Below the pieces are notes generated by a model, which had not been told where the DNA came from, did no database searches, and saw only the letters and a list, made by a program, of their open reading frames with translations. This document shows, one piece after another, positions 22,201-34,139 of a stretch of 64,000 bases of DNA (position 1 is the first letter of the stretch; every line of letters starts with the position of its first letter). Source of the DNA: Nemania diffusa (taxonomy: Eukaryota > Ascomycota > Sordariomycetes > Xylariales > Xylariaceae); assembly GCA_038501195.1 (NCBI GenBank), contig JBBPUQ010000005.1, forward strand, positions 1,364,001 through 1,428,000. Reading direction: 5' to 3'. The position numbers and the translations under genes were made by a program.

Positions 22201-23696
22201 TCAATCTTCGGGAGGTCTGGATGTAACAAAAATATCCTCCGAGGCATCGCCCCTTAGGTCAAGACCGTCAGGGATATATATTTCTCTACCTTGAGGATTT
22301 AAAGCCATTGTCGACTTCCTAAGATCGTGGACGAGGTCAATGCACGTCTGTATGGTTGATGCGTTCTGCTGCGTCTCATGGCCCTGTTGAAGGTCCTGCA
22401 AATGAGACAGAAGTTGACAGAGTAATGCGCCTTCAAGATGCGAAATGGCTTCGATTTTCGGGACTGGAGTGGGATCTTCGTAGTCTAAAGCACTGGAGTC
22501 AGTCTACCAAGGGTTGAGATGGCGCGGTAGTAATACTTGCATGGTGATGGAAGCTTCGCTGTTGAGTCAAGCCGAAAAACGATTCGATACATCTCATTCC
22601 ATTTCTCTTCATCCGAGAGACGCGGGGACTTCTTCTTTAATCTAATTACCTGTTGCGCATCAATTTTCCCCATTTTTAACTGATCAGGAGGTTGGATAAG
22701 ACATGGTATCGTGGATCGCTGATGCTCGTGGAGATCCGTATTATCATCGAATTCGACCAGGCAACGAGGGCACTGGTATTGAGAAGCATGCTTTCGATAC
22801 AGGTGTTCCCTAAAATAATTAGTCGTTATTCATGTCACTACGGTATCATTTCATAATATATACTTCAGTCGGTGGATTGTCCATCCCGGACCACTCCCTA
22901 GGCAGCATTTCCAGTCTTTCATACTCGGATACTTTGGCCCTCTCTTTTTGAAGAATGGACAGGCAAACATCTTAGATTTTGGAATTGCTGTTGGTGGAGC
23001 GAAAGCTCTTGGTGTGTTTCGTGCATAAGGCGAAGGAGTCTCAGCCGATAGGGAGCTCGTTTCCAAATTGTGCGGAGAACCGTTTTCTCGTTTCTGAAGC
23101 TTTGCTCTGTGGTGGCCATCATCCCCATCAGGGATTGTTATGCTACTGAAGCACCTTTTCCGGCTAGGTTGTGATCCGAGAAGGGTAGGTGGTAATAGAT
23201 GAGTGTCTTGAGAACTCTCCGGTTGAAGGAAATTGTTAGAGTGTTCTTGTATCCATGGGCTTATATCAGCTTCGAGATTATATAATCCCTGTGGACCGAG
23301 ATAACCATCGGGCCATTGGTCTAAGTTTAAGGCATCTGAGTTCAGCGCCATTGCTAAGTCTCCGTGAGAGCAATTCTTCGAATTTGAATTTTGTGAAACC
23401 ACCGCGGGGCCCAAAATCATGCGTGATGCGGTCCTTAGAGCGGGAGAGTTGCTAGATATCGATAAGTAGGCTGTAGAGTAGGTTTTGCTTTCGCAATCAA
23501 TGAACTGTGTGAATAATGGTGGCTTGTGTGGCCGAGGGATAGCAACGGTGTATGCTGGTATGTGCGTGTGCTTCTGGTGGAGCCGTCGAAGTGTCTCGGT
23601 GAGAAGCTCATCCATACTAAGAGTATAGTAAGGGGTTAGGCTCGCGAGATTGATAATGGCACCATCGCCGACTTGATAGTACGATCCATATTTCAT
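22201..23696 (-). CDS. Fungal C2H2-type zinc-finger-like protein
   Basis: Belongs by appearance to a large, lineage-expanded family of fungal proteins with one degenerate zinc-finger region. Minus-strand exons 23696-22864, 22809-22537 and 22492-22201 give 465 residues. The signature begins at FACPFFKKRG, continues through GPGWTIHRLK, crosses the first intron into EHLYRKHASQYQCPRC, and includes FDDNTDLHEH. The join restores an unbroken HRLK-EHLYRKH. Before it lies a Ser/Pro-rich, poorly conserved region with a basic patch (SRKRCF). After it lies an acidic/Leu-rich tail likely to be helical (LEGALLCQLLSHLQDLQQG). The second intron is only 44 bases and its branch site is very close to the acceptor, so that join is less certain. 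Biological role unknown; a P-loop relic lies directly upstream and could once have belonged to the same gene. Confidence 0.7.
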
Positions 23697-23911
23697 GTAC
23701 TATATTTAAGAGTTAATAGAAGATATACATTTGTGGTCAAAGATGAACTAGCCGTGGCGGATATTAATCGACACACGCCGATTTTACCTGTTCCTAATCT
23801 ACCGTAGACCCAGAGCATGTTGCTATTGTTCTGGCCGTTGGACCACACTGATAGGTTATTTAGCCATAAGTGGACAGCTTCTTCCGGCGATCCTAGGGAC
23901 TCAATATTAGT
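23693..23911 (-). pseudogene. Relic of a NACHT-like P-loop NTPase segment
   Basis: A 72-codon open stretch on the minus strand without a usable start reads SPEEAVHLWLNNL, then NNSNMLWVYGRLGTGK. This matches the style of the fungal NACHT/NLR Walker A region (W-x-x-G-x-x-G-x-G-K). The residue after the Lys, normally Ser/Thr, is Ile, and no Walker B or downstream NTPase sequence follows before the stop at 23695-23693. GTAAAA immediately after the Gly could instead be a decayed donor. It abuts the start of the C2H2-like gene. I call it a fragment; it could also be an unrecognised exon. Confidence 0.4.
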
Positions 23912-24048
23912 CTAGTTGACATCGGATTATTGCTCATTTTTTGGTTGCTTATGTGAGCTATCCAAACACATAAAAACCCTATAAGATATGCACCCAGTCC
24001 AAAGAGGTATTGGTAGTTGTAGGACAGTAAAAATGATACCGCTAGGAA

Positions 24049-24678
24049 TTACTTACTAGCCCATTCACAGTACTGCCTGCAAGTCTGAACTAAAGCTGGC
24101 CTTTTCGACTTTCTCCTTTTCAACTTTCGCCTTTTCGACTTTCGACCTTTTCGAGGATTTCTATTTTTATGACGCTCCGCTATCGATTTACAGGGATGGT
24201 ACGCCTCGAGAGGAGACATAGAACGGGGAATGAAATAGTTAGGCAAGAAAAAGAATAGATGATTGTCGAGGGAAGGGGAAAACAAATAAAGTTGATAATA
24301 AGGAAAGAGTTGAGGAAATAAAGAAATGTAGCAAGAATATGGAGAAGAATTGGTAGAAAGTGGATCTTGAAGGGAAGTGGCAGGCTTTGATCCTACTATA
24401 AAACGTGATCGGAAGAAGAGAATCGGAATGAAGTACTGCGGGCGGTTGAGGGAGCCCGCTGCAGAATTTGGTGGGGGATGGATTAAGTTAGGGCTTATAA
24501 TAGGGAGCTCCCTAACGAGATTGAGCGCTGCGAGGTTAATTGAACGGTTCATTGTAGCGACGGCATTAGCTACCAATATGTCGTGAGGCGCTGAATCCCC
24601 CATTACCGTACTATCAGCAGTTCCGAAAGCGCGAACTCTCGGATTCAGCAATACCGGGAGGTCTTGGGTCTTCGACAT
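24049..24678 (-). CDS. Doubtful hypothetical protein
   Basis: An open frame of 209 codons with no domain I recognise. The N-terminal third is of ordinary composition, the middle is rich in Phe/Tyr/Ser/Pro, and the C-terminal part carries a striking Lys/Arg tract (GRKSKRRKLKRRKSKR) encoded by an imperfect repeat around TTTCGACTTTC. A donor-like GTAAGT overlaps its stop codon, so it may be one exon of a longer, decayed gene connected with the P-loop relic to its right in transcription order. No compatible acceptor in frame was found. Reported because of its length, with low confidence that it is expressed. Confidence 0.25.
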   Translation of the reverse strand: MSKTQDLPVLLNPRVRAFGTADSTVMGDSAPHDILVANAVATMNRSINLAALNLVRELPIISPNLIHPPPNSAAGSLNRPQYFIPILFFRSRFIVGSKPATSLQDPLSTNSSPYSCYISLFPQLFPYYQLYLFSPSLDNHLFFFLPNYFIPRSMSPLEAYHPCKSIAERHKNRNPRKGRKSKRRKLKRRKSKRPALVQTCRQYCEWASK

Positions 24679-25107
24679 TGCAAAAATAGTAATAGCAGTT
24701 GTTTGAATGGGCCATAGCTGCGTTCAGAGCAGCAAGGTTGTGGTGCCTGGCCATATGTTGTAGCGACTTGGGAGGTATGATAGAGTGTAGAAGGGAAGAA
24801 ATAAAAGAGATAGCCATCTCTACAGAAATCCATCCCCTAGATATATACTGCGTGAGATGATAAGAGAATGGGCTGTTCTAAGGCTGCTAAGGTAGTAATT
24901 GCCAATTGGGTGTTATTGCGCAACGGCGCATTCCATAATACTTCGGGGAGGGTGGTGGCTTTTGATCTGCGGAGGAGATTAGCAGCCTGCAGCTCTTTCG
25001 CCTTGCCATGTAGCCCGCGAACCGTCTTAGGTATACCTATTTAGACATTCGGTATTTCTCCAGATATTTCTAATGATAAATATCTTCAGCTGTCTAGTAT
25101 TCACTAC

Positions 25108-25181
25108 TGTTGGCATGTGGCGTGGTTATACAAGTATTATCCGACAGATAGACATCTGGTGCGCGTTCAATTTGTCCGCAA
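25108..25181 (+). repeat. Degenerate dispersed repeat, copy 1 of 2
   Basis: Aligns without gaps to 26342-26415 (57 of 74 identical; 12 of 17 differences are transitions). In one frame both copies read C-x-H-V-x-W-L-Y-x-Y-Y-P-T-x-x-H-L-V-R, so they look like fragments of a once-coding, probably mobile, sequence. Confidence 0.6.
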
Positions 25182-25844
25182 CTACTAATATTCGTGCTGG
25201 TAATGAGACACAACGGACGTTGAGACGCCACAGACGAAGGGCCACCTGGCCCCAATATATCGTTTCTTTTCCTCAACGAGATCTTGTAAAAAAATTTTAA
25301 AAAAATAATGACTGAGAATATCGGTCGATCTTATTATCTTTCGTTGTTAGTTAATTTCTACTTGATAAAATCGTAATAAGGAGAGAGAGATAACGGTGTA
25401 AACTTGGCATTGGGAAAAAAGGCCAGCAAGGCCGTTTCTAGACGCTAAGAGTATTGATATTAATAATTATTTTAAGAGAGGAGTTCTCTCTGATCATTGA
25501 TGAAGTGTCGCGTACAATATATCCCTTTATACTAGGAGTATTAACGGCGTCGATTTTTTTTCGTCACATGACAGAATTAGGAACCCATGAAATTAAGCCT
25601 TACTCCTTTATCAGTCGTAGGTTGTGGCTGAGAGAGTGGCCAAGAGCGTGGCTCTGTGTGACAAGGGCTAATATTCTAGGGCTTGAAATGAGGTCTCACA
25701 AGGTAACCAGATTGCAGGAGGGCACAGGCCTAGGTGACCTGTCTCCTCTAAATTGTAGGAAATAGTTTTGTACGCGCCGCGACTTTTCCACCTTACACCT
25801 ACACTTCTTCTCACCCTACAGTCTACGACTGGAGGAGAATCACA

Positions 25845-25905
25845 CCAAGCAGCAGTACTTCTAGTCTTAAACAACTTCCATGCATGTAGAAGTACAACTG
25901 CTTGG
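25845..25905. repeat. Inverted repeat with 19-base arms
   Basis: The left arm CCAAGCAGCAGTACTTCTA (25845-25863) pairs with 25887-25905, with two central mismatches, around a 23-base loop. It could form a hairpin. No neighbouring gene uses it as an obvious terminator. Confidence 0.6.
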
Positions 25906-26341
25906 CCTGCTTTGATTAAACCCTTTTTCTGCTACTTATTGTAGTACGTCCTTTGAGCTAGCTCTCTTATAAGTGTGCCGAAGCCATCGTTTATACAGAC
26001 CTAATTATATAATCTAAGAACCTCTTGTTTATATACAGCTTATGTAAGGCCTCCTTTATTTGGGGCTGTGGGCTGGACCCGTGAAGAAAATACTTTAGGC
26101 CTCACAGACCACAGACAACTCATAGGAGTATCGCTACGCGATCGACTTTAAATAGATAATAACACTTGCTAGATAGGTGGCCTGTTTTGTTTCAAGTGTA
26201 AATCCTAGCCTATAGCACGCGTTCGATGCCCTCTAAGAGGCTCTAGGATCTCTATTTCACAAAGGCTCCCCGGCGTCAAATATACCAGCCAGCCAAATCC
26301 TTTATTAAAAAAATATTTTAATTAATAATAAAATTGATATG

Positions 26342-26415
26342 TGTGGGCATGTAGTGTGGTTATACCACTATTATCCAACCGTTGAACATCTGGTGCGCAT
26401 TTGGTTTGTTTACAA
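26342..26415 (+). repeat. Degenerate dispersed repeat, copy 2 of 2
   Basis: Same orientation and length as copy 1 at 25108-25181. It lies inside a 60-codon open frame beginning at 26339 that has no other support. Confidence 0.6.
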
Positions 26416-26715
26416 TATGTTTAAATATATATATATCGATGATAAAATTATTATTACTGTGGGGTTCACATTAAGTGACTATATAAACTTAACCGAAGTT
26501 GGTGTTTTTTTAGTTGCTTAAGTAGGTAGGTAGCCGTGCTTTTTTATTTCCCTCTCTCCTGCCTCTATTCTTAATCTTGATTATTTGCCTGCCACGTTTT
26601 GCACACTTACTATTGCCACTTAGTCTCGGTGGCAATCACTGGTAATTTAGGTAAGCACGTTTAAATTTAGTTGATACAATATCATTCTTACCTGAGTGAA
26701 TTCATTTAGGTTGCA

Positions 26716-27693
26716 ATGCCTTGCCAAACCAGAAGCCGAGCGAAATGCGAACCAAAATGCCAAACCGAACGTCCAGCCAGATACCTAACGAGATACCAAA
26801 CCAGATGCCAACTAGGATTCCAACCGGAATTCAAATCTAGAATCCTAACCGGATGCCGAACCAGACGCCAAATCAAACGGCAAACTAGATGCACAGCTGG
26901 CCAAGAAGTCAAGCCACCCACTACATTCAACAGCCTTCCTACGGAAATTCGATGCATGATTTGGGAAGAGTTTGTCCGGACTCCTCGCATTATTCATGTT
27001 GATCTACGCGCTATAGACCCTGGCGCCTACCCCGGATATGCCGTTAAAATCCAGCTTAAAGATCGGATTCCATTCTGGTGTGCGTCTACCCAGGTTAGGC
27101 AGGTCTGCCCGATACTAGGTGTCAACCGCGAAAGCAGACATATTGCAATGAAGGAACCCCTAGTCATTTTCGCTCTTAGTATCCCTCCAGCTCATCCTGA
27201 AATATTCCACGACGCGTCCGTCGTCCACCAATTCGCCATGAGAAGACACGACTTTTTGTTTATCAAAGGTTGTGAATCTTGGCGACTTGGTCATATTTGG
27301 AATTCCGGCACAACCTCCCAAATCGCCAACGTCATCATAGACATAGACGTTCACAACATTAACTACCAGAGTGCAGGCCGGATTCCAAGATGGATCACGG
27401 TGATAAGGAAAGGAACAAAGATTACCGACCTTCTCAAGAATAAGGAGTGCCTAGAGAACTTCTATTGCCTGGTGCAAGATACTACAACTAATGGGGAACA
27501 ACATTTGGAGCTGGATGACCTCTGCGAACTCACCGTGGACCGCTTTCCGGAGCACATGCACGATCTCACTACTTGGCTAGCAGATTTTCGTAAGTTCCCG
27601 GTAAATGACTCCTGGGGCTTAATACCTTTTCATGATGACGATATCAAACTCTATAATAAATGGAAAAACATAACTGTGAGGGAACGAGAGTGA
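26716..27693 (+). CDS. 2EXR-domain protein with repeat-encoded N-terminus
   Basis: Single-exon frame of 325 residues at the very edge of the AT-rich block. The core resembles the fungal 2EXR (F-box-like) family: FNSLPTEIRCMIWEEFVRTPRIIHV near residues 72-95, then VNRESRHIAMK near 137-147. These are the two landmarks of that family, whose function is unknown and whose members are strongly expanded in filamentous ascomycetes. The first 60 or so residues are instead a four-residue periodic, Cys/Arg/Gln/Thr-rich segment produced by a 12-base tandem repeat, which is not part of the usual domain. The C-terminal half is unremarkable. The ATG at 26716 is preceded by TTTAG, so an upstream untranslated exon is possible. 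No frame damage is seen, so the gene may be functional. Confidence 0.75.
   Translation: MPCQTRSRAKCEPKCQTERPARYLTRYQTRCQLGFQPEFKSRILTGCRTRRQIKRQTRCTAGQEVKPPTTFNSLPTEIRCMIWEEFVRTPRIIHVDLRAIDPGAYPGYAVKIQLKDRIPFWCASTQVRQVCPILGVNRESRHIAMKEPLVIFALSIPPAHPEIFHDASVVHQFAMRRHDFLFIKGCESWRLGHIWNSGTTSQIANVIIDIDVHNINYQSAGRIPRWITVIRKGTKITDLLKNKECLENFYCLVQDTTTNGEQHLELDDLCELTVDRFPEHMHDLTTWLADFRKFPVNDSWGLIPFHDDDIKLYNKWKNITVRERE
26722..26889 (+). repeat. 12-base tandem repeat inside the 2EXR gene, about 14 units
   Basis: Units drift around TGCCAAACCAGA, translated as Cys-Gln-Thr-Arg and variants (Tyr-Gln-Thr-Arg, Tyr-Leu-Thr-Arg, Cys-Arg-Thr-Arg, Arg-Gln-Thr-Arg). The 12-base period keeps the reading frame, so copy number can change without frameshift. 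Confidence 0.8.
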
Positions 27694-30037
27694 ACAGGAA
27701 CCTGAGGGAAGTAATTTTTTTTATAAATTACAGGGGAATATTTCAAATTAATACTCTGTTTGCTATCTAGAAGTAATCATATCGGTAAGTAGATTTATAC
27801 ATTATAACCTATCATAGTCGTTAATGTTTTAAAAAAAAAAATCTAAAATCGGTAAAAAATAGGAATTGTTAATGTTAAAATTAATTTTCTAAATACATGC
27901 CACCTATCAAAAGATAATATTAACTAATTTCAAGTCTTAGTAGAAAGTATATAAAGGGCTTAATAAAAGGCTTGAAATAGTAAAACGAAATATATAACAC
28001 ATACTATGCACTTTAAAAAACTAACTACAGTTATATAGATTACTTTTAAAAATTTAAAGCTTAAAAAAATAGTAAATAAATAATATAAATATATATTTAA
28101 ATATAACAAATCTTTGAAAAAAACCGCATAAAAAATATATTAACTATTTTTAATTAATATAAATTAACTATTTTCAATAAAAAAAAAAGAAAACTAAGTT
28201 TTAATAATTTAATTAATTTAATTTTTATATAATTAAGTTATTTATATTGTTTTAATTTTTTTTAATTAAAATATAGCTATTTTTAATATATTTTTAATTT
28301 AAAATAAATTAAAATAAAAATAAATATAATATAAATTTTTTAATAAATTAAAAATATAACAATAAATATAAAAATTAATATATAAATCAATTTAATTTTT
28401 TTAATTTTAAAGCTTAATTTAATAAATTTGGTTTTTTAATTTATTTAGTTTAATAAACAATTTAATTTTATATCGTTATTTTTATTTTTTAATTTTATAA
28501 AAAATTTTATTAACTTTTTTAATAGCTTATATATTAATTTTATATTAATTTTAACTTTGTTATTTTATAAATATAATAAATTAAAGTTGTTTTATTAAAT
28601 CGATTTATTTTTTTTATAGCTAATAATATAAACTTTTAATATTTTTTAAAACTAAATTTTTTGTTTTTTTAATATTAAAATTATTATTAAAATAATTTAT
28701 AACTATAATATAATTATATTTAATATTAATTTTATATTTAAATAATAATAGTTTATAATAATTAAATTAAAAAAAAAAAAAATATTAGTTAGTAAATATA
28801 ACTAATTAATTAAAAAGTAAAAAAAATAATAAAAATAATTAAAAATAAAAGTTATATAAAGTTTTTATTAATTTAATATATATAAATTTATTAAAAAATA
28901 TAATTTTTAAATTATAATAAAATAAATTAAATATTAAATTTAAATTATTATTTAAAAATAAAAAATCAAATATAAATATAAAAAATATAAAAAAAATCAA
29001 TCAATATTTATTATTAAAGTTTTTTAATTTAATAAAATTAAACTTTTTTTTAATTTTGTTTTTTTTAGTAGTTTTTTTAGTTATTTATGCTTTTTTTTTA
29101 GTTTGTAAAATAACAAGCTATATTTTTCGTTTTTTTTTTTTTTAAAAAAAAAAGAAATATTTAAATTTATTTATAATATATATTTTAATAGTTTTTTTTA
29201 ATTTGTTATAAAATTACTAAATTATAAAATATTTAATTAATATTTAATTTTTTATATTTAAAATTATTAATTTTTTAAAGTTTATTAATAATATAACAAT
29301 ATAAAAAATATTTATAAAACTATATTTTTAATTGCTTTATTAATAAAAAAAAATAAATAAATAAAATAAATAAAAAGAAAAATATTAAATAAATATATAA
29401 AATAAACTATTTATAATTAATTTATATTAGTTTTTATAATTATTTTGCTATATTATATTAAATTAAAAATATATATAAATTTTATTTAAAAGTTAATAAA
29501 AGTAATATATTAATAATTATATTTTTTAATATTAAATATTATAATTTTAACAATAATTTATTAAATTTATATATTTTATTTTTTAATAAAAAATTTATTA
29601 AAATTGTTTAATATAATTATATAATATAAACTATAATATTTTTTAATTTTAATTTTAAATAATATATTAAAATTATAATAAATTTTATTAATAAATAACT
29701 TTATATAAACTTAAATTTTTATATTAATTATTTAATTATATTTTTTTATTTTTTATATAATAATAAATAAATAACACTTTTATTAATTAATTTATTTTTT
29801 ATTATAGTTATATAAAAATATAAAACTTTTTAAAAAAAATAATATTTTAGTTTAAAAAAAATATAAAATATTTATAAAAATATATTTTCAAAAAAATTAT
29901 AACTATTAAAATAATTTAAATAATCGAAATTTTTTTAAATAAAATAAATTAATAAAATATAAAAAATTGTCGATTTTATTTTTTTATAACTTTTTTATAT
30001 TGTAATATTTATTAATTTGTAAATTTTTTATTATTAT

Positions 30038-30340
30038 TGTAAAAGCTGAAAAAAAAACAGCTAATATAGTACATATAAAAATATTATATATTTGAAAAAA
30101 AATATTAAACTAAAAAAAAAAAAAAAAAAAAAGATTAAATTTACAATAGCAAGCTTGATTATATATAAGCTTTTTTTTTTATAATAAATATTTTTTTTAT
30201 TGTTTTAATATTGTTTATTATATTTTTATTATTTGTTTTTAATATAATAAAATAAATATTTATTACAAAATATAATAAATACTTTAATATATTTTTTATA
30301 TATTATTTTTTTATATAATAAATGTAATTTAACTATAACT
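30038..30340. repeat. Left direct repeat (LTR) of element A
   Basis: Begins TGTAAAAGCTG and aligns to 52894-53194 over its whole length. Shared landmarks are ACAGYTAATATARTA near the start and CTATAACT at the end. It begins with TG where the other copy has TA. An A-run varies in length between copies. Confidence 0.75.
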
Positions 30341-31100
30341 ATTTTTTTGTTTGTTTAAAGTTTGTTTTAAATCTACAATAACTATAAAACTAATAAATAG
30401 TTTAAATTTTTCAAAATTTAACTTTGTAAAATTATACTTAATTAAATTTAATATAATTGTTATTTTTATAGTTTAATTTAATTTGTTTTTTTTTAAAAGT
30501 TTTTAATTAATATTTTAGCTATTTAAATAGTTTTATTTTATTAAAATAATTATTATAATATTATTATAATAAAATAAAAAAGTTATAAAAATTAATAATA
30601 AAATATTATATATTATTTAAATTTTAATTTTTTTAGTTTATTTTATAAAATAGTTTTTTATATTAAATTTATAAAAATAAAATTTTTTTAACTTTTTATT
30701 TTTTATTGTTAATATTTAAATCTATAATTTTTTTATTTAAATATTTATATTTTTATTTAAATAGTAAATTATTTATATATTTTTATAGTTAATTTATATA
30801 AAACTAATATATTTTTTTTTATTAATTTAATAGTTTTAGCAAATAAATATAATTTTTATATTTTAAAATTTTATATAATATTTATATAAAAAAATAATTA
30901 AGTTTATTATTTAAATAATTAATTTATTTACTTTTTTTTTTTAAAATATAAACAAAATTACTTATATTAAAATCTAGTTTTTATTTATATTTATTAATTT
31001 ATTTAATTATTTTGTTTTATATTTTTTATATTTGATTTTTTATTATAAATAAATATTTATAAATTTATTTTTTAAATATTTATACTTTTTTATTATAAGC

Positions 31101-31290
31101 TGTATAAATTGTTAAATTTAGCTTATAAGTATAGTTTTAAACAATCGCTAAAACTACGCTAGCTATATATATTAAACTATTTAGCTGCTTTAAAGTATAG
31201 CGTATATACTAAAAAAACTTTTTTTTTTTTTTTTTAAGCTAAATTATAAACAGTATATATTTATAGTTATTAAACTTTAGTTTATTATAT
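31101..31290. repeat. Left direct repeat (LTR) of element B
   Basis: Starts TGTATAAATTG. It keeps words such as ACGCTAGCT and AGTATAGCGTA that are fully A/T in the right copy (TATTAATT, AATATAATATA). A T-run of 17 corresponds to 15 in the other copy. Confidence 0.75.
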
Positions 31291-33957
31291 ATAATTTAAC
31301 TTTATTTATTTAAACAGTAAATATATAACTATTTAATTATATAGTATTAAAAATTTATAAAAAAACAACTTTTATTGTAAAAACAAAAAAGTAAAAATAA
31401 AATAAAGCAACTAAATATATAAAATATTATTTTTGAACTATTTGCTGCTATAAAAAAAGAAATAAAAAAGTAACTAAATGTTATAAATGTATTTTTAAGT
31501 TTTTTAGTTACTAATATTTAATATAAACTATATTATTATTTAAATAGTTTATAAACAGTAAATAAATAGTTTAAAACTAAAATTTTAACTTTAATGTTAA
31601 TTTTAATGTTAATTTTTAGCTTTTTTTTTTCGACTTTAATAATAAATATATTTAATATATTAACTAAATAGAAAAAAAATAGCTTAAATATAAATAATTA
31701 TAAAAACATTAAAAAATTTTTTTTTATTTAATTAAAAAAGTTTTTAAAAAATTAAACTAAGTTTTTTATATAAAAAGCAGCTATTAAATATAAACTAAAC
31801 AAAAATATTAAATTTATTAATAATAACTAAAACAAGTTTTATATTATTAATAAATTGTTTAATAATATAACAAAAGTAATAATAGTATTGTTTTTTATTA
31901 TAAAAAAATATATTAATAATTATAACTTAGTAAAGTTTTTAAATTATTTTTATAACTATTATTTTAATATAAACTATTTAAAAAAAATAGCATAAAAACT
32001 GCTAAAGTTTTATTAAAAAAAAAAGTAACTTTTTTTAAAGTTTTTTTTTAGCTAAAAAAAAACTTTAGCTAATATAAAAAATATATTATAAAATAATTTT
32101 ATTAAACTAGTTATATTAAAAAAAATTATTTGCTTTTTTTTAATAAATAAGTTAATATTTGTTTTGTTTTTTTTTAGCTATATAAACTAAATATATAAAA
32201 TTATAACTATTATTAAAAAACTAAAAAGTTACAATTATATTATATATATATAAAGTTTTAACTAAAAAAATATAAGTTTTTATTTAAATATAAAGTTAAA
32301 AAAAGTAAATATAGAAAAAAATATTTTAATAATAAATATAAATAGTATTAATTTTTAAATTATTAACAAATAATTAAAAGTTTAATAAATATTTTAAAAA
32401 AAAAAAAACAAACAAAAAAAAAACAAAAATTGTTTATATTGAAAAAAAAGCAGCTATTTTATAGTTTAGTACTTGCTAATGTTTTTTATACGTAATATTA
32501 ACATAAAAACTGCTAGTATATTAAAAAAAATAAAAAAATTTAAAAAAAAAAATTTAAAAAAAAAAAAAAAGTAGTTTTTAACTATAAATATAGTTAAAAA
32601 TAAATTTACAAATTAATTTTTATAAGTTTTAAAACAAAAATTTAATAATATATAAATAATATATTTTTTATAATAAATTTTATTTATAATAAAACTTTAA
32701 TTATTAAAACTTTAATTAATTAAAGTTGTAAATATATATATGTTATAAGCAGCTTTTTTATTAAATATTTATAGCTATTATATATTTTTATTACTTTTTA
32801 TTGTTTAAAAAAAGCAGTAATAAAACATATATAAATTAAAAAAATAATATATATTAAAACAAATATAAATAAGTTTTAATAAAAAATATTAGTTTATATA
32901 ATTTTATAACTAAAATATAATATTATTTTAAATAAACTATAAATAAAAAAGTTAAAAATAATTTATTTTATTTATAAATATATAATTAATATTAATAAAA
33001 CAAAAAGTTTTAAAATATAAAAAAACAGTTTTATATTTTAAACTAAAAATATTATATAAATAAAAAAAGCTTAATAATTAATTAAAATAACATTTAATAT
33101 AAAAATATAATAATTATACTATTTAAAAATAAATAAATTTTTAGTTTTTGCTATTATATTTGTAAATATTACTAAAGTTTTAATATTTTTTATAGTTAAT
33201 ATATTGAAAAGTTAACTTTTTAAAAAATTAATATTATAAAAAAACTTGTTTAATAAAAAATAAAAAAATAAACTATTACTATATTATAAAAAAATAAATT
33301 ATAAAATATTTTTATTTAAAAATAAAAAAAGCAAAAAATTAATAGTTTTATAAAAGTTTTTTTATAAAATGTTTAAAAACAAACTAATTATTTTAAAAAA
33401 AATATTAATAAAATTGTTTAATAAAAATTATATTTATATTAATAGTTTATTAATAAAAACTTTTGTACTATTTATAAAAAAGCTAAAAAATAATTTATAA
33501 TTTTATATTAATTATAAAATATTTAATATTATAATTAAAATAAATAAATATTTATTTTTACTAATAAAAAAAACTTTAATAAATTTTTTAAAAACTAAAT
33601 AATTTATTAAATTAAATATATAAACTATTTTTTATAAACTTAAAATTAAAAAAAAAAACAAATAAAAAATAATATTTTAAACTAAATTTAAATTTTTTAA
33701 ATAATTAGTTATATTGTTTAAACTTTTTAAAACTTTAATAATATTTTAATATTATATTAATATTATTTTATATTAATATTTAAATATTTTTATATTTGTA
33801 TATATAAATAATATATTTATATAATTAAATAGTTCAAAAAAAAACTATATAAAAAAAATAAAATAAATATTTAGTTTTTTAAAAACTATAAAATTATATT
33901 TTAATATTAACAAATATAAATTTATTATTACAAAAACTAAATATTTAAATTTTATTA

Positions 33958-33995
<38 letters not shown>

Positions 33996-34139
33996 AAAGT
34001 ATATATTATTTATAAATAAAAAACTTTTAAATTATTTAAAAATATATATAACTTTTTAAAATTTATAAACTTTTATTAATAATTTATTAAAAATTATTTA
34101 AATTTTACTACTTTTTTTTTTATTTTAATAAAAAAAAGT

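Larger units (their letters stand above)
24679..26715. other. 2 kb gene-poor stretch with decayed repeats
   Basis: No gene can be supported. It holds two copies of a 74-base degenerate repeat, a 19-base-arm inverted repeat, and increasingly AT-rich patches toward the right. A GTAAGC at 26651-26656 and a TTTAG at 26705-26709 could delimit a leader intron of the 2EXR gene. Confidence 0.45.
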
